Shown one piece after another: positions 42,301 through 51,423 of a DNA stretch of 64,000 nt. The position numbers and the translations under genes were made by a program. The notes under the pieces are model-generated. The model did no database searches and was not told where the DNA came from. It saw only the letters and a program-made list of their open reading frames with translations. Every line of letters starts with the position of its first letter. Position 1 is the stretch's first letter. Source of the DNA: Cytophagales bacterium (GTDB lineage: Bacteria > Bacteroidota > Bacteroidia > Cytophagales > Cyclobacteriaceae); NCBI GenBank assembly GCA_013298505.1, contig JAAFHY010000002.1, forward strand, positions 62,001 through 126,000, read 5' to 3'.

Positions 42301-44526
42301 CTAATTTTTCTTCAGCTGATCGAACTTTGTCTCAGTTGGCTTTTTAGGAAACACGTTATCGCTTAAGTTGATATCCGCTGTGGCACCGGTTGGGTCGATC
42401 ACCACATTGCTTACTTCCTTTTCTTTCAAAAATACTTTTTTCACCTCCCATTCATTCACGCGCCAAATCTCCGCAGGAATAGTTTCTGTTTCTTTGCTAC
42501 CGTCTTTATACGTCCACTCAATGATAACAGGCGTTACCAAACCGCCCTTGTTTTTTAGCGTGATCTCGTACAGATTTTTGTCGGCTATTTTCTTGCGCAC
42601 ATCGCCATCGTTTATTTTATTTTTAAACTCTCCGTAGGCTCTGTCGTCAGTGTTGATCATGGTTATTTCTTGTGGCCCAGAATTAAAGTCAGTCTTTTTA
42701 TCGGCTGGTTTTTGGTTTGGTGCTAAGTCTCCCGTCTTCGCTTTCACATTTTTATTTTCGAGGTCTTTTTGTTCGGCTTTTACCTTAAACCATTTTACTT
42801 CGTCTAATTCTACATCTACATTATCAACCGTGTAGAACCAACCTCTCCAAAACCAATCTAAATCTACTGCCGAAGCATCTTCCATAGTACGGAAAAAATC
42901 CGCAGGCTTAGGATGTTTAAATGCCCAACGTTGAGAATACTCTTTAAACGCTTTATCAAATAGCTCAGGTCCCATCACAGTTTCGCGAAGAAGAGTAAGT
43001 GCAGCGGATGGTTTGCCGTATGCATTAGGGCCAAAGTCGTTGCCTGGAATATTATCAGAATCCCACATAATGGGGCGCATCATATTTTTATCGCCTTTCA
43101 TATAGCCAGCCATTCCTTTTGGTGAGCCCCAGTTGAGGCTCACATTGGGATAGCGCTCGCGTTTAGTTTCTCTTTCCAAAAATGAATTCAAGCCTTCGTC
43201 CATCCAACTCCATTGGCGTTCGTCTGAGTTGACGATCATCGGAAAAAAATTATGCCCTACTTCGTGAACAATAACTCCGATCATTCCTTCGTAGGTTCGC
43301 TGCGAATAGGTTCCGTCAGCCTTAGGTCTCCCGCCATTGAAGCAAATCATGGGGTATTCCATTCCTTGATTGGCAGTATGTACTGAGTAGGCCGTTGGGT
43401 AAGGATAATCAAATGTGCGGGCTGAATAAACTTCTAATGTGTTTTTAATTGCCATGGTAGATTCCTTTGCCCACAGTGGATTACCTTCTTTTGGATAAAG
43501 TGATTGCGCCAAAGGTGTTTTATCATTTACCTTCACGGCCATGGCATCCCAAATAAATTTACGCGAAGTCACAAAGGCAAAATCGCGCACATTCTCAGCA
43601 TAAAATTCCCAGGTGCTCTTTTTCTTAGAGCGCTCTTTCTCTTTCTTTTTGGCCTCCTCTTCGGTTACAATAAATACAGGTTTGTCAAATGTTTTTTTGG
43701 CCGTTTCAAAACGTTCAATTTGCTCTTTACTCAATACGGCCTTTGGGTTTTGTAACATACCCGTTGCCCCAACAATATGATCAGCAGGAACGGTAATGCG
43801 CACTCTATAATTTCCGAACGTTAGTGTAAACTCACCTTGCCCTAAGAACTGTTTGTTTTGCCAGCCTTCGTAATCATCGAACACGCACATGCGTGGAAAC
43901 CACTGCGCTTCTGTGTATAGATAATTTCCGTCTGTTGGAAAATATTCATAACCACCGCGTTCGCTAAACTTCACCCGATCTTTTTCATTGTAACTCCATT
44001 CTATTTTAAAGCCATACTTATCGCCTGTTTTCATGGCCGATGGTAAATCTACCCGCAGCATAGTGTTGTTGATAATGAACGGAAGGGCTTTTCCGGTTAC
44101 CGCATCAGTCACTGACTTGATCTTAAAGCCACCTTCGTAATTGTAGGTATCGCCTACCAGCGGAAAAAATTTTGCCGGCAAAGAATCCCTCATGGAATTG
44201 TTTTCGGTCTTATCGGTCATATTGTCTTTCGACAAATTATTTTGATCGAGTTGCAACCATAAATAGCGCAACGCTTCTGGTGCATTGTTGAAATAGGTAA
44301 TCGTTTCTTTACCTATTACCAGTTGTGTGTCATCGTTCAGCTCAACGTCAATATCGTAATCGGCACGTTGCTGCCAATAGTTAACCCCGGGGGCACCCGA
44401 TGCCGAACGGTAGCTATTAGGAGTTGGTAAGGTTTGGTCGAGTTGCTCAAACTTGCCTTGCCATTTTTGCTGAGCAAATGTAGGCGTTACAAAAACGATA
44501 AGAATAGCGATAACCAAGTGCTTCAT
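42301..44526 (-). CDS. M1 family metallopeptidase, paralogue A
   Basis: 741 residues; signal peptide 1-18 (VFVTPTFAQ). Aminopeptidase-N-like. Zinc site HEVGH followed by 18 residues and Glu (WMDEG), the M1 spacing; the aminopeptidase GxMEN motif is changed to GMEYP. A C-terminal 150-residue domain rich in Lys/Glu strands follows. A second paralogue with the same organisation lies at 48379. Probably a periplasmic or outer-membrane peptidase. Upstream TACTTTTG at 44549 is a -7 match. Confidence 0.9.
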   Translation of the reverse strand: MKHLVIAILIVFVTPTFAQQKWQGKFEQLDQTLPTPNSYRSASGAPGVNYWQQRADYDIDVELNDDTQLVIGKETITYFNNAPEALRYLWLQLDQNNLSKDNMTDKTENNSMRDSLPAKFFPLVGDTYNYEGGFKIKSVTDAVTGKALPFIINNTMLRVDLPSAMKTGDKYGFKIEWSYNEKDRVKFSERGGYEYFPTDGNYLYTEAQWFPRMCVFDDYEGWQNKQFLGQGEFTLTFGNYRVRITVPADHIVGATGMLQNPKAVLSKEQIERFETAKKTFDKPVFIVTEEEAKKKEKERSKKKSTWEFYAENVRDFAFVTSRKFIWDAMAVKVNDKTPLAQSLYPKEGNPLWAKESTMAIKNTLEVYSARTFDYPYPTAYSVHTANQGMEYPMICFNGGRPKADGTYSQRTYEGMIGVIVHEVGHNFFPMIVNSDERQWSWMDEGLNSFLERETKRERYPNVSLNWGSPKGMAGYMKGDKNMMRPIMWDSDNIPGNDFGPNAYGKPSAALTLLRETVMGPELFDKAFKEYSQRWAFKHPKPADFFRTMEDASAVDLDWFWRGWFYTVDNVDVELDEVKWFKVKAEQKDLENKNVKAKTGDLAPNQKPADKKTDFNSGPQEITMINTDDRAYGEFKNKINDGDVRKKIADKNLYEITLKNKGGLVTPVIIEWTYKDGSKETETIPAEIWRVNEWEVKKVFLKEKEVSNVVIDPTGATADINLSDNVFPKKPTETKFDQLKKN

Positions 44527-44548
44527 AAGAAATTGAATTTTAAGGCCT

Positions 44549-44556
44549 CAAAAGTA
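44549..44556 (-). promoter_or_regulatory. -7 element TACTTTTG for M1 paralogue A
   Basis: Exact TAnnTTTG on the minus strand, 22 bp before the start codon at 44526. No -33 TTTG at usual distance. Confidence 0.45.
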
Positions 44557-44624
44557 ACTAAAGTTGAGAGAATGGCGAATGATTATTATTCAGCTAAAAC
44601 TTTAGTGAAAAAGACTATTGCCTA

Positions 44625-45410
44625 CTAAAAATATAGCCAATAAAATCGCAATCCGTTTGCTGAAATTTCGATCGCAGGGGCAGGGCATTTTACGATCGTT
44701 AATGGATAGGTGATTACTCGCAACCATTTACTGGAATAATGAAAGTAGTGAGGGTTTAGATCGACTGAGAACAAAATCTTTCGATAAGGGGATAAGTCCT
44801 GGGCTTCATTCTGTGCGTCTCTTCCATAAATCATACCTTCAGCTCCAATGCCAATGGCAACTGACAAAAAAGAAGGCCACCATTTTTTTTGTGGCGACCA
44901 ACTGTACCAAAACGTTTGTCCGTTGTAGTCTTTCAAAATTTCCTGAAAAAACCCATCGCCCAGCAGACTAGGGCGCAGCACGGCAAACGAAGTAAAGTGA
45001 AAAGAGAACTTTGGAAATATTTTTATGCGACTCCATAATTTAGTCTGCAAAAAAAAGAGGGTTGCTCCAATCGCATTGGCCAGCAAATCAAAAACAGAAG
45101 CACCGTAGCCAACCGAAAAGCCATCGAGTATTTCAATCGAAGAAACGATAATAAATCCTGCGATTGTTCCAACTTCTAAATAGCGTTTCAATCCGCCCCA
45201 GCGCAAAAGGCGGCCGGCCATGGCACACACATGAAAAGCCCAAAGTGCATGAGCAAACTTATCGAGTTGTTTCCACTCGGGTAGGTCGTTAAAGAAATGA
45301 AAAGGCTGCACCATTTGGTCGGCATACCAAGCTTTTGCCAATGCTACCACCAATACTAAGTACAGCAACAGCATTAGACCAATTACCCAGCTAAGCTTTG
45401 GTGTTTTCAT
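44625..45410 (-). CDS. DUF2279-type membrane/periplasmic protein
   Basis: 261 residues. N-terminal hydrophobic stretch (about 8-28, VIGLMLLLYLVLVVALAKAW), then DKFAHALWAFHVCAMAGRLL near residue 50, and two further hydrophobic segments (TIAGFIIVSSIEILDGFSVGYGASVFDLLANAIGA). The DKFxHA pattern and ASVFDLLANAIGA are the DUF2279 (predicted periplasmic lipoprotein) hallmarks. The C-terminal 130 residues contain aromatic-rich strands. No catalytic proof. It is divergent from the GH20 gene. Confidence 0.72.
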   Translation of the reverse strand: MKTPKLSWVIGLMLLLYLVLVVALAKAWYADQMVQPFHFFNDLPEWKQLDKFAHALWAFHVCAMAGRLLRWGGLKRYLEVGTIAGFIIVSSIEILDGFSVGYGASVFDLLANAIGATLFFLQTKLWSRIKIFPKFSFHFTSFAVLRPSLLGDGFFQEILKDYNGQTFWYSWSPQKKWWPSFLSVAIGIGAEGMIYGRDAQNEAQDLSPYRKILFSVDLNPHYFHYSSKWLRVITYPLTIVKCPAPAIEISANGLRFYWLYF

Positions 45411-45481
45411 TAAAATGGACTGTGGCTTTACTACTCACGCCACAAGATACAAAGTATAGCAGGTAAGCATTGAATATTTTT

Positions 45482-45489
45482 TATTTTTG
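45482..45489 (+). promoter_or_regulatory. -7 element TATTTTTG upstream of GH20
   Basis: Exact TAnnTTTG, 17 bp before the start at 45507, inside an AT-rich tract. Confidence 0.4.
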
Positions 45490-45506
45490 ACGATAGCTAA
45501 TTTTCT

Positions 45507-47120
45507 ATGATCCGCAATCTTTCATTGCTTATTGGAGCGATACTTTTGATTTCTTGTAACGGTGCCAACCGACCACGATTAGATTCGCTGCCACTTATTC
45601 CGAAGCCAGTAGAAATAAAATCTTCATCAGGAAATTTTGAATTGGTGGATAATACCGAAGTCTTTGTCGCGAGTGAGAGTAAAGAATGGAAACAGATTGC
45701 GACATCGCTCGTCAATCTACTTCGGCCAGCAACTAATTTTAAATTTTCGATAAAAACAGGAACTGGCAGTGAGGGCATTTACTTTAAATTTATAGCCGAT
45801 AATGAGTTGGGTGAAGAAGGCTATCGCATTTCGATTGAGGAAAAACTGATTACTATTTCTTCTGTGAAACCCGCAGGTGCTTTTCGCGCCATTCAAACCC
45901 TTCGACAACTGCTTCCTGCTTCTATCGAATCGACAACTGTGCAAAAAATGAAATGGACAATTCCGTGTGGAGTGGTTCGCGATTTTCCGCGCTACGAATA
46001 CCGCGGGGTGATGCTCGATGTGGCTCGCCACTTTTTTTCGGTTGAGGAGGTAAAAGAATTTATTGAGCACATCGCTATGTATAAAATCAACTATTTGCAT
46101 TTGCACTTATCTGACGACCAAGGCTGGCGAATCGAAATTAAATCGTGGCCTAATTTAACCTTGCATGGAGGCAAGACAGAAGTAGGTGGTGGCGAAGGCG
46201 GCTACTACACGCAAGAGCAATACAAGGAGATTGTTACGTACGCTCAAGAAAGACACATCACCATTGTGCCCGAAATTGATATGCCCGGCCACATTAATTC
46301 TGCCTTAGCTTCGTATGGCGAATTGAACGGAGGAACGCTTGTGCCTGTAGAGGGTAGACTTCCCATAGTCGCAAATACCAACCAAATTTTAGATGGTAAG
46401 TCAAAGCCTACTGAACTCTATACTGGTATAAAAGTAGGTTGGAGTACACTTCGGCTAGAGAAAGAAGCAACATTTCGTTTTGTGAACGATGTGATAAAAG
46501 AGATTTCTGCTATTACGCCTGGCCCTTATTTCCACATTGGTGGTGACGAAGCTCAGGTAACAAAAAAGGAAGACTACATTCAATTCATAAATCGCTTTCA
46601 ACAAATTGTAAAGGCCAACGGAAAGAAAATGATGGGCTGGGAAGAAATTGCTCAGGGAGAGATTGAGAGCGATGCGATCGTTCAGCATTGGAACTTACCT
46701 AAGTATGCACTAATGGCGGTCGAAAAGGGAAGCAAACTTTTAATGTCGCCAGCAAAAAAAGCGTACTTAGATATGAGCTATGATTCTGCTTCTTTGTTTG
46801 GGCTTCATTGGGCTGCCTATATTGAAGTAGATAGTGCCTACAATTGGGATCCGGGTTCTTTTTTGTCTGGTATTTCAGACGACAATATTATCGGTATAGA
46901 AGCCCCGCTTTGGTCAGAGACCATTTCTAACATGGATGAAGTTGAATACCTTCTATTTCCACGGTTGCCAGGCTATGCAGAAATTGGATGGTCGCAAGAG
47001 GAGGCGAGAAACTGGGACGAATACAAGATAAGGCTAGGCAAGCAAGCCGAACGGTTTAAGGTAATGCAGAGTAATTTTTATCGTTCTAAAAGAGTGCCGT
47101 GGGTAGAAGTTAATCCCTAG
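45507..47120 (+). CDS. Beta-N-acetylhexosaminidase (GH20), lipoprotein
   Basis: 537 residues with a lipoprotein signal (AILLISC, Cys17). Domain GH20b (about 35-150) then the TIM barrel: YRGVMLDVARHFFS start, LHLHLSDDQGWRIEIKSWP, VPEIDMPGHINSAL, and the catalytic Asp-Glu pair in FHIGGDEAQ. Removes terminal GlcNAc/GalNAc from glycans or chitin oligomers via substrate-assisted catalysis. Outer-membrane or periplasmic by lipidation. Monocistronic with convergent AAA/DUF4143 gene. Confidence 0.94.
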   Translation: MIRNLSLLIGAILLISCNGANRPRLDSLPLIPKPVEIKSSSGNFELVDNTEVFVASESKEWKQIATSLVNLLRPATNFKFSIKTGTGSEGIYFKFIADNELGEEGYRISIEEKLITISSVKPAGAFRAIQTLRQLLPASIESTTVQKMKWTIPCGVVRDFPRYEYRGVMLDVARHFFSVEEVKEFIEHIAMYKINYLHLHLSDDQGWRIEIKSWPNLTLHGGKTEVGGGEGGYYTQEQYKEIVTYAQERHITIVPEIDMPGHINSALASYGELNGGTLVPVEGRLPIVANTNQILDGKSKPTELYTGIKVGWSTLRLEKEATFRFVNDVIKEISAITPGPYFHIGGDEAQVTKKEDYIQFINRFQQIVKANGKKMMGWEEIAQGEIESDAIVQHWNLPKYALMAVEKGSKLLMSPAKKAYLDMSYDSASLFGLHWAAYIEVDSAYNWDPGSFLSGISDDNIIGIEAPLWSETISNMDEVEYLLFPRLPGYAEIGWSQEEARNWDEYKIRLGKQAERFKVMQSNFYRSKRVPWVEVNP

Positions 47121-47129
47121 GATTTGTTA

Positions 47130-48299
47130 TTATAATTTAGGCAGATAGCGCGAAACAAAAATGGATAACCCCACAATACGGATTTTATCCTTTGTTGCAT
47201 AGTCTACTTCAAAAGGGGTAATAACATAAACCTGCGATGGCTTTAAATCGGCAATTGAATTGTAAAATCCCTTTTTTAGAACGGGGGCTTTACTATACTT
47301 GATTTCAATGGCTGCTTTAACTTGTTCTCCTTTGGCTAGCACTAAGTCGCATTCGGCTCCAGCATGTGTTCGGTAATAATAGGCATCAAGCCGATTGTCT
47401 TTGGCATACAAAATCTGACTGATCACGTAACCTTCCCACGAAGTTCCGATTGACGGGTGATTGACTAAGTTTTTCTCGGTATGAATATCTAATAAGAAGT
47501 GAAGAATGCCAGAATCGTTGATATAAATTTTTGATGCCTTAATCAAACGTTTGCCTGAATTTCTAAAATAGGGTGCAAGTCGTTTCACAATAAAAGCGCC
47601 CTCTAGGAAATCGATATATCTTTTTAAAGTGGTTCCCGAAATATCTAACGAATTCCCAACGTTTTCTGCATTTAAAATCGCTCCGTTTATATGTGCCAAC
47701 ATACGCCATAGTCTCCTCATTACTGACGGAGAAAATTTTACATCAAACAGAAGGGGCAAATCGCGCTCTATATAAGTAGTTATAAAAGAATCCATCCAGT
47801 CTAATCGATTAGCTGTTGTTTTCATTAATAATGGGTTTGGAAACCCTCCGCGAAGCCAATGTTGTTTCAAACTAATTTTATTAGGCAACTCGTGCAGCCC
47901 TATCGGATTGAGGTAACAATACATTACTCTTCCAGCCAAACTCTCAGAAGCTCCTTTTAATAAGTCAGGTGACGCAGAACCAGTAATAATAAACCGACCT
48001 GGTGTTCTTTTCTCGTCAATCAACGATCGTAACAATGGAAACAGCTTAGGGATGCGTTGCACCTCGTCAATAATTACACATTGTTGCTGATAGGAATCAA
48101 AATATTCTTCCGGATCGCGATTAACGGCAGCTACAGAACTAGGTCGTTCTAGATCGATATAGTGCGTTTGCTTTTTTAACTTAGCAGCAAGTTGCTTTGC
48201 CAAGGTGGTTTTTCCTACTTGCCTTGGCCCTAATAAAACAACAGCTGGGAAGGCTGTTAAGCCTCTTATAACAGCACTCGCTAAAGCCCTTTCGATCAT
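47130..48299 (-). CDS. AAA ATPase with DUF4143 nuclease-like C-terminus
   Basis: 389 residues. AAA_14 ATPase at about 15-150: Walker A LLGPRQVGKTTLAKQL, Walker B VIIDEVQRIPKLF and sensor FIITGSASPDLL. A winged-helix segment follows, then DUF4143 with AGAECDLVLAKGEQVKAAIEIKYSK, whose D and ExK look like a PD-(D/E)XK nuclease. These genes are abundant, mobile, and of unknown role (possibly defence or toxin control). A promoter overlapping a perfect palindrome lies just upstream (48304-48359). Confidence 0.9.
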   Translation of the reverse strand: MIERALASAVIRGLTAFPAVVLLGPRQVGKTTLAKQLAAKLKKQTHYIDLERPSSVAAVNRDPEEYFDSYQQQCVIIDEVQRIPKLFPLLRSLIDEKRTPGRFIITGSASPDLLKGASESLAGRVMYCYLNPIGLHELPNKISLKQHWLRGGFPNPLLMKTTANRLDWMDSFITTYIERDLPLLFDVKFSPSVMRRLWRMLAHINGAILNAENVGNSLDISGTTLKRYIDFLEGAFIVKRLAPYFRNSGKRLIKASKIYINDSGILHFLLDIHTEKNLVNHPSIGTSWEGYVISQILYAKDNRLDAYYYRTHAGAECDLVLAKGEQVKAAIEIKYSKAPVLKKGFYNSIADLKPSQVYVITPFEVDYATKDKIRIVGLSIFVSRYLPKL

Positions 48300-48303
48300 A
48301 ACT

Positions 48304-48359
48304 TAAAGGTAGCACTATCCTTGAAATATTCAAATGCGATTTGAATATTTCAAGGATAG
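48304..48359 (-). promoter_or_regulatory. Promoter inside a perfect 45-bp palindrome
   Basis: A 21-bp arm (48315-48335), a 3-bp centre GCG and a perfect complementary arm (48339-48359). Each arm also contains TTGAA-ATA-TTCAA. On the minus strand TTTG (48334-48331), 19 bp, then TACCTTTA (48311-48304) gives a -33/-7 pair matching Bacteroidota consensus except the last base. Repressor binding would cover the promoter of the AAA/DUF4143 gene. Confidence 0.6.
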
Positions 48360-48378
48360 GCTATGAGAGCAACTGCCT

Positions 48379-50613
48379 TTAATTCTTTTTCTTCAACTCA
48401 TCAAATTTGCTTGGCTGTGCTACTTTCGGAAACACGTTATCTTCTATTAAAATATCGGATGTTTCTTTTTGTGGGTCGAGTACAACACTCACCACTTCTT
48501 TTTCTTTAGAAAACACTTTAGTCACTTTCGTTTCGTTGATTCTCCAAATCTCAGCGGGTAGTCTTTCAATTTCTTTGCTACCATCTTTAAATGTCCATTC
48601 TATAATTACGGGCATCACCAAACCACCTTTGTTGGTGAGGGTGATTTCGTAGAAATTTTTATTCTCCATTTTCGCCATCACTGCTTTGTCGTCAATGCGA
48701 TTGGCAAACTCTCCGTACATGCGATTGTCGGTGGGGATCACGCTGAAGTATTCAGGACCTTTGCTAAAATCGTTTGGCTTGTTGCCATCACCTTCTTTTG
48801 GCAAATCGCCTTTGGTCACTTTCTTTTCTTTGTTTTCTAAATTGATTTTGTCGGTGCGAAGCTTAAACCACTTCACATTGTCGAGCGACATATCTACGTT
48901 GTCAGTTGTGTAGAACCAACCTTTCCAAAACCAATCGAGGTCAACAGCAGAAGCGTCTTCCATGGTGCGGAAAAAATCAGCAGGCTTTGGGTGCTTGAAT
49001 GCCCAGCGCTGCGCATATTCTTTAAATGATTTGTCGAATAATTCTTTGCCCATTACCGTTTCGCGCAAAATGAAAAGCGCTGTAGCTGCTTTTTGATATT
49101 GCTCCGATCCAAAGGCAACCACCTGCTCAGAGTTAGTCATCAACGGGCGCATGATTGTTTTGTCGCCTTTCATATACGGAACTAACCCTGCCGGTTTGCC
49201 GCGGTTCCAATCTAGTTGCGGGTAGCGCTCTAACTCGGTCAACAACTGCACAAAGCTATCAATGCCCTCATCCATCCAAGTGGTTTGGCGTTCATCATTA
49301 TTGATGATCATTGGGAAGAAGTTATGACCCACCTCATGAATCACCACTCCCAGCATACGTTGAAGTGTAGTGTTATCGTAAGTGCCATCTTTTTTAGGCC
49401 GGCCGAAGTTGAAGCAAATCATTGGGTACTCCATACCGATGGATGCCGCGTGCACCGAAGTGGCGTGTGGGTACGGATAGTCGATGGTATATTTTGAATA
49501 TACTTCGATGGTATTTTTTACAGCAATAGTAGATTCCTTTTCCCATAGTGGATTTCCTTCTTTGGGATAGTACGACATGGCCAATGGAGTTTTATCACCA
49601 ATCTTCACGGCCATAGCATCCCAAATAAATTTGCGCGAAGACGCGAAAGCAAAATCGCGCACGTTGGTAGCTTCAAACTGCCACGTTCTTTTTTCTGTCG
49701 ACTTTGTTTTTTCTTTTGCTGTGGCTTCTGCTTGGGTAACGATGATTACGGGCTTGTCATAAGTAGTCTTCGCCTTTTCAAATCGCTCCAGCTCTGTTTT
49801 TGTAAGAACTTGTTGAGGGTTTTTTAATGAACCCGTTGCGCCCACCATGTGGTCGGCAGGAACCGTGATATTCACTTTGTAATTCCCGAAAGGCAAAGTA
49901 AACTCGCCTCTTCCTAAAAATTGTTTGTTTTGCCAGCCCACTACATCATCATACACACACATGCGTGGGAAAAATTGTGCGATGGTGTATACATAGTTTC
50001 CATCTTCCGGGAAAAACTCTAAGCCGCTACGGCCGCCATACAAATTGCGGTCGTTGATGTTGTAACTCCACTCTACATTGAAAGAAACTTTTGCGCCCGA
50101 TTTGAGTGGTGTGGTCAAGTCTACACGCATCATCGTTTTGTTGATGGTGTACGATAATGCCTTGCCCGAAACATCGGTAACGGATTTTACTTTATAGCCT
50201 CCTTCGTAGTCGTAGAGGTCAAATTGCCCGGCCATGGATTTTGCGGAAGACGAATCGCGGATAGAATTGGTTTGTGTTTTTGTGGTGTTGCTTTCTTTGT
50301 CCAAAATGTTTTGGTCGAGCTGCAACCATAAATATTTTAACACATCGGGCGAATTGTTAGTGTAGGTAATGGTTTCTTTACCGCTCAAACTTTGGTTAAG
50401 GTCATTTACTTCTACTGACATGTCATAATCGGCTTGTTGTTGCCAGTACTTTGGGCCTGGTGCACCTGAGCCAGAACGGTATTCGTTGGGTGTAGGTAAT
50501 GTTTGATCAAGTTGCTCAAACTTTCCTTGCCATTTGGGGGCTTCGGGCTTTTGCTCTTGGGCGAAGGCGCACACTGAAAAGATGAAGGGAGTGAGTAGTA
50601 GAAAGTGTTTCAT
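48379..50613 (-). CDS. M1 family metallopeptidase, paralogue B
   Basis: 744 residues; signal peptide (VCAFAQEQ, about 1-18). Same organisation as paralogue A: N-terminal PEAPKWQGKFEQLDQTLPTP, GMEYPMICFNFG for GxMEN, zinc site HEVGH with Glu 19 residues after the last His (WMDEG). C-terminal 150-residue strand/lysine-rich region. Paralogue A shares long identical stretches such as KWQGKFEQLDQTLPTPN and HPKPADFFRTMEDASAV, so the two arose by duplication. Context with HupE and DUF6702 on the upstream side suggests a shared envelope role. Confidence 0.9.
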   Translation of the reverse strand: MKHFLLLTPFIFSVCAFAQEQKPEAPKWQGKFEQLDQTLPTPNEYRSGSGAPGPKYWQQQADYDMSVEVNDLNQSLSGKETITYTNNSPDVLKYLWLQLDQNILDKESNTTKTQTNSIRDSSSAKSMAGQFDLYDYEGGYKVKSVTDVSGKALSYTINKTMMRVDLTTPLKSGAKVSFNVEWSYNINDRNLYGGRSGLEFFPEDGNYVYTIAQFFPRMCVYDDVVGWQNKQFLGRGEFTLPFGNYKVNITVPADHMVGATGSLKNPQQVLTKTELERFEKAKTTYDKPVIIVTQAEATAKEKTKSTEKRTWQFEATNVRDFAFASSRKFIWDAMAVKIGDKTPLAMSYYPKEGNPLWEKESTIAVKNTIEVYSKYTIDYPYPHATSVHAASIGMEYPMICFNFGRPKKDGTYDNTTLQRMLGVVIHEVGHNFFPMIINNDERQTTWMDEGIDSFVQLLTELERYPQLDWNRGKPAGLVPYMKGDKTIMRPLMTNSEQVVAFGSEQYQKAATALFILRETVMGKELFDKSFKEYAQRWAFKHPKPADFFRTMEDASAVDLDWFWKGWFYTTDNVDMSLDNVKWFKLRTDKINLENKEKKVTKGDLPKEGDGNKPNDFSKGPEYFSVIPTDNRMYGEFANRIDDKAVMAKMENKNFYEITLTNKGGLVMPVIIEWTFKDGSKEIERLPAEIWRINETKVTKVFSKEKEVVSVVLDPQKETSDILIEDNVFPKVAQPSKFDELKKKN

Positions 50614-50630
50614 AATTTTTGAGAAGAAGT

Positions 50631-50728
50631 TAGAATATAGAAGTCAAAATTTAGGAGTTAGTAGTTAGCAGAATTAGATTTAAGATTTAACTGAAAAGAA
50701 TATAGAATTTAGAAGTCAGAATTTAGAA
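50631..50728. repeat. Direct repeat of TAGAATnTAGAAGTC units
   Basis: Two near-identical 26-bp copies (50631-50656 and 50703-50728) flanking an AT-rich stretch in the 156-bp gap between paralogue B and HupE. The downstream part ends in CTTTGCGACTTTGTGT, promoter-like in wording but without an exact consensus box. Confidence 0.4.
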
Positions 50729-50769
50729 TTTTTCTTTTAGCGTTCTTTGCGACTTTGTGTGCTGAATTA

Positions 50770-51354
50770 TTAAAAAAATCTTTCCTTAATCAATATCAAA
50801 GCAATCCCAGCAATGGCTGAAGATAACACCAAGTTCCAATCGCGCCTAGCCACCTGTAACCATTTGACCAAAATATAACTGATGCCGAGGAAAAGAACTA
50901 CCACTATTATTTGACCAAACTCTAGGCCTATGTTAAAGGCTAATAGCGGTGAAAAGATATTGCTCTCTTTGCCCAATATCGCTCGCAGATAGTTAGAAAA
51001 CCCCATCCCATGGATTAACCCAAAGAACAGCGCAAACCAGTAATTGAGTTGCACGGTTTTAGTTTGCCCCAATTCTACTTTCTTAAATAAGTTGCTAACA
51101 GCTGTAATGAAAATAGTAATGGGAATGAGCAACTCTACCAATTCTGTCTTTACGGAGATGAGTTGCAGTGTGGCAAGTGCCAACGTAATAGAATGACCAA
51201 TCGTAAAGGCTGTGACTAAAATCAAAATCTTCTTCCAATCTTGGATTACGTACAGTGAACAAAGCGCTAATACAAATAAGATGTGGTCATAGCCATTGAC
51301 ATAATCAAGAATATGATCCCTGCCTAAGCCAAAATACAAAGAAAACTCGTTCAT
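50770..51354 (-). CDS. HupE/UreJ family membrane protein
   Basis: 194 residues from ATG 51354; the ORF opens one codon earlier with TTG, which I reject. About six transmembrane helices. The conserved metal-binding pattern GYDHILFVLALCSLYVI (His/Asp), then FTIGHSITLALATL and LIHGMGFSNYLRAI, marks the HupE/UreJ family of nickel (or other metal) permeases. Divergent from DUF6702, sharing a 69-bp intergenic with overlapping promoter elements. Bacteroidota often keep M1 peptidase, HupE and DUF6702 together. Confidence 0.88.
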   Translation of the reverse strand: MNEFSLYFGLGRDHILDYVNGYDHILFVLALCSLYVIQDWKKILILVTAFTIGHSITLALATLQLISVKTELVELLIPITIFITAVSNLFKKVELGQTKTVQLNYWFALFFGLIHGMGFSNYLRAILGKESNIFSPLLAFNIGLEFGQIIVVVLFLGISYILVKWLQVARRDWNLVLSSAIAGIALILIKERFF

Positions 51355-51389
51355 CAATGACGATAGAAAGATGCAAGTATAAATCTAAT

Positions 51390-51419
51390 TTTGAATTAGG
51401 GCAATTAGAAGTAGTTTTG
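51390..51419 (+). promoter_or_regulatory. Perfect -33/-7 promoter for DUF6702
   Basis: TTTG (51390-51393), 18-bp spacer, TAGTTTTG (51412-51419): both boxes and the spacing match the Bacteroidota consensus. The ATG is only 4 bp downstream (51424), so the transcript should be almost leaderless. A palindrome CTAATT-TTG-AATTAG (51385-51399) overlaps the -33 box. Confidence 0.7.
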
Positions 51420-51423
51420 CGGT

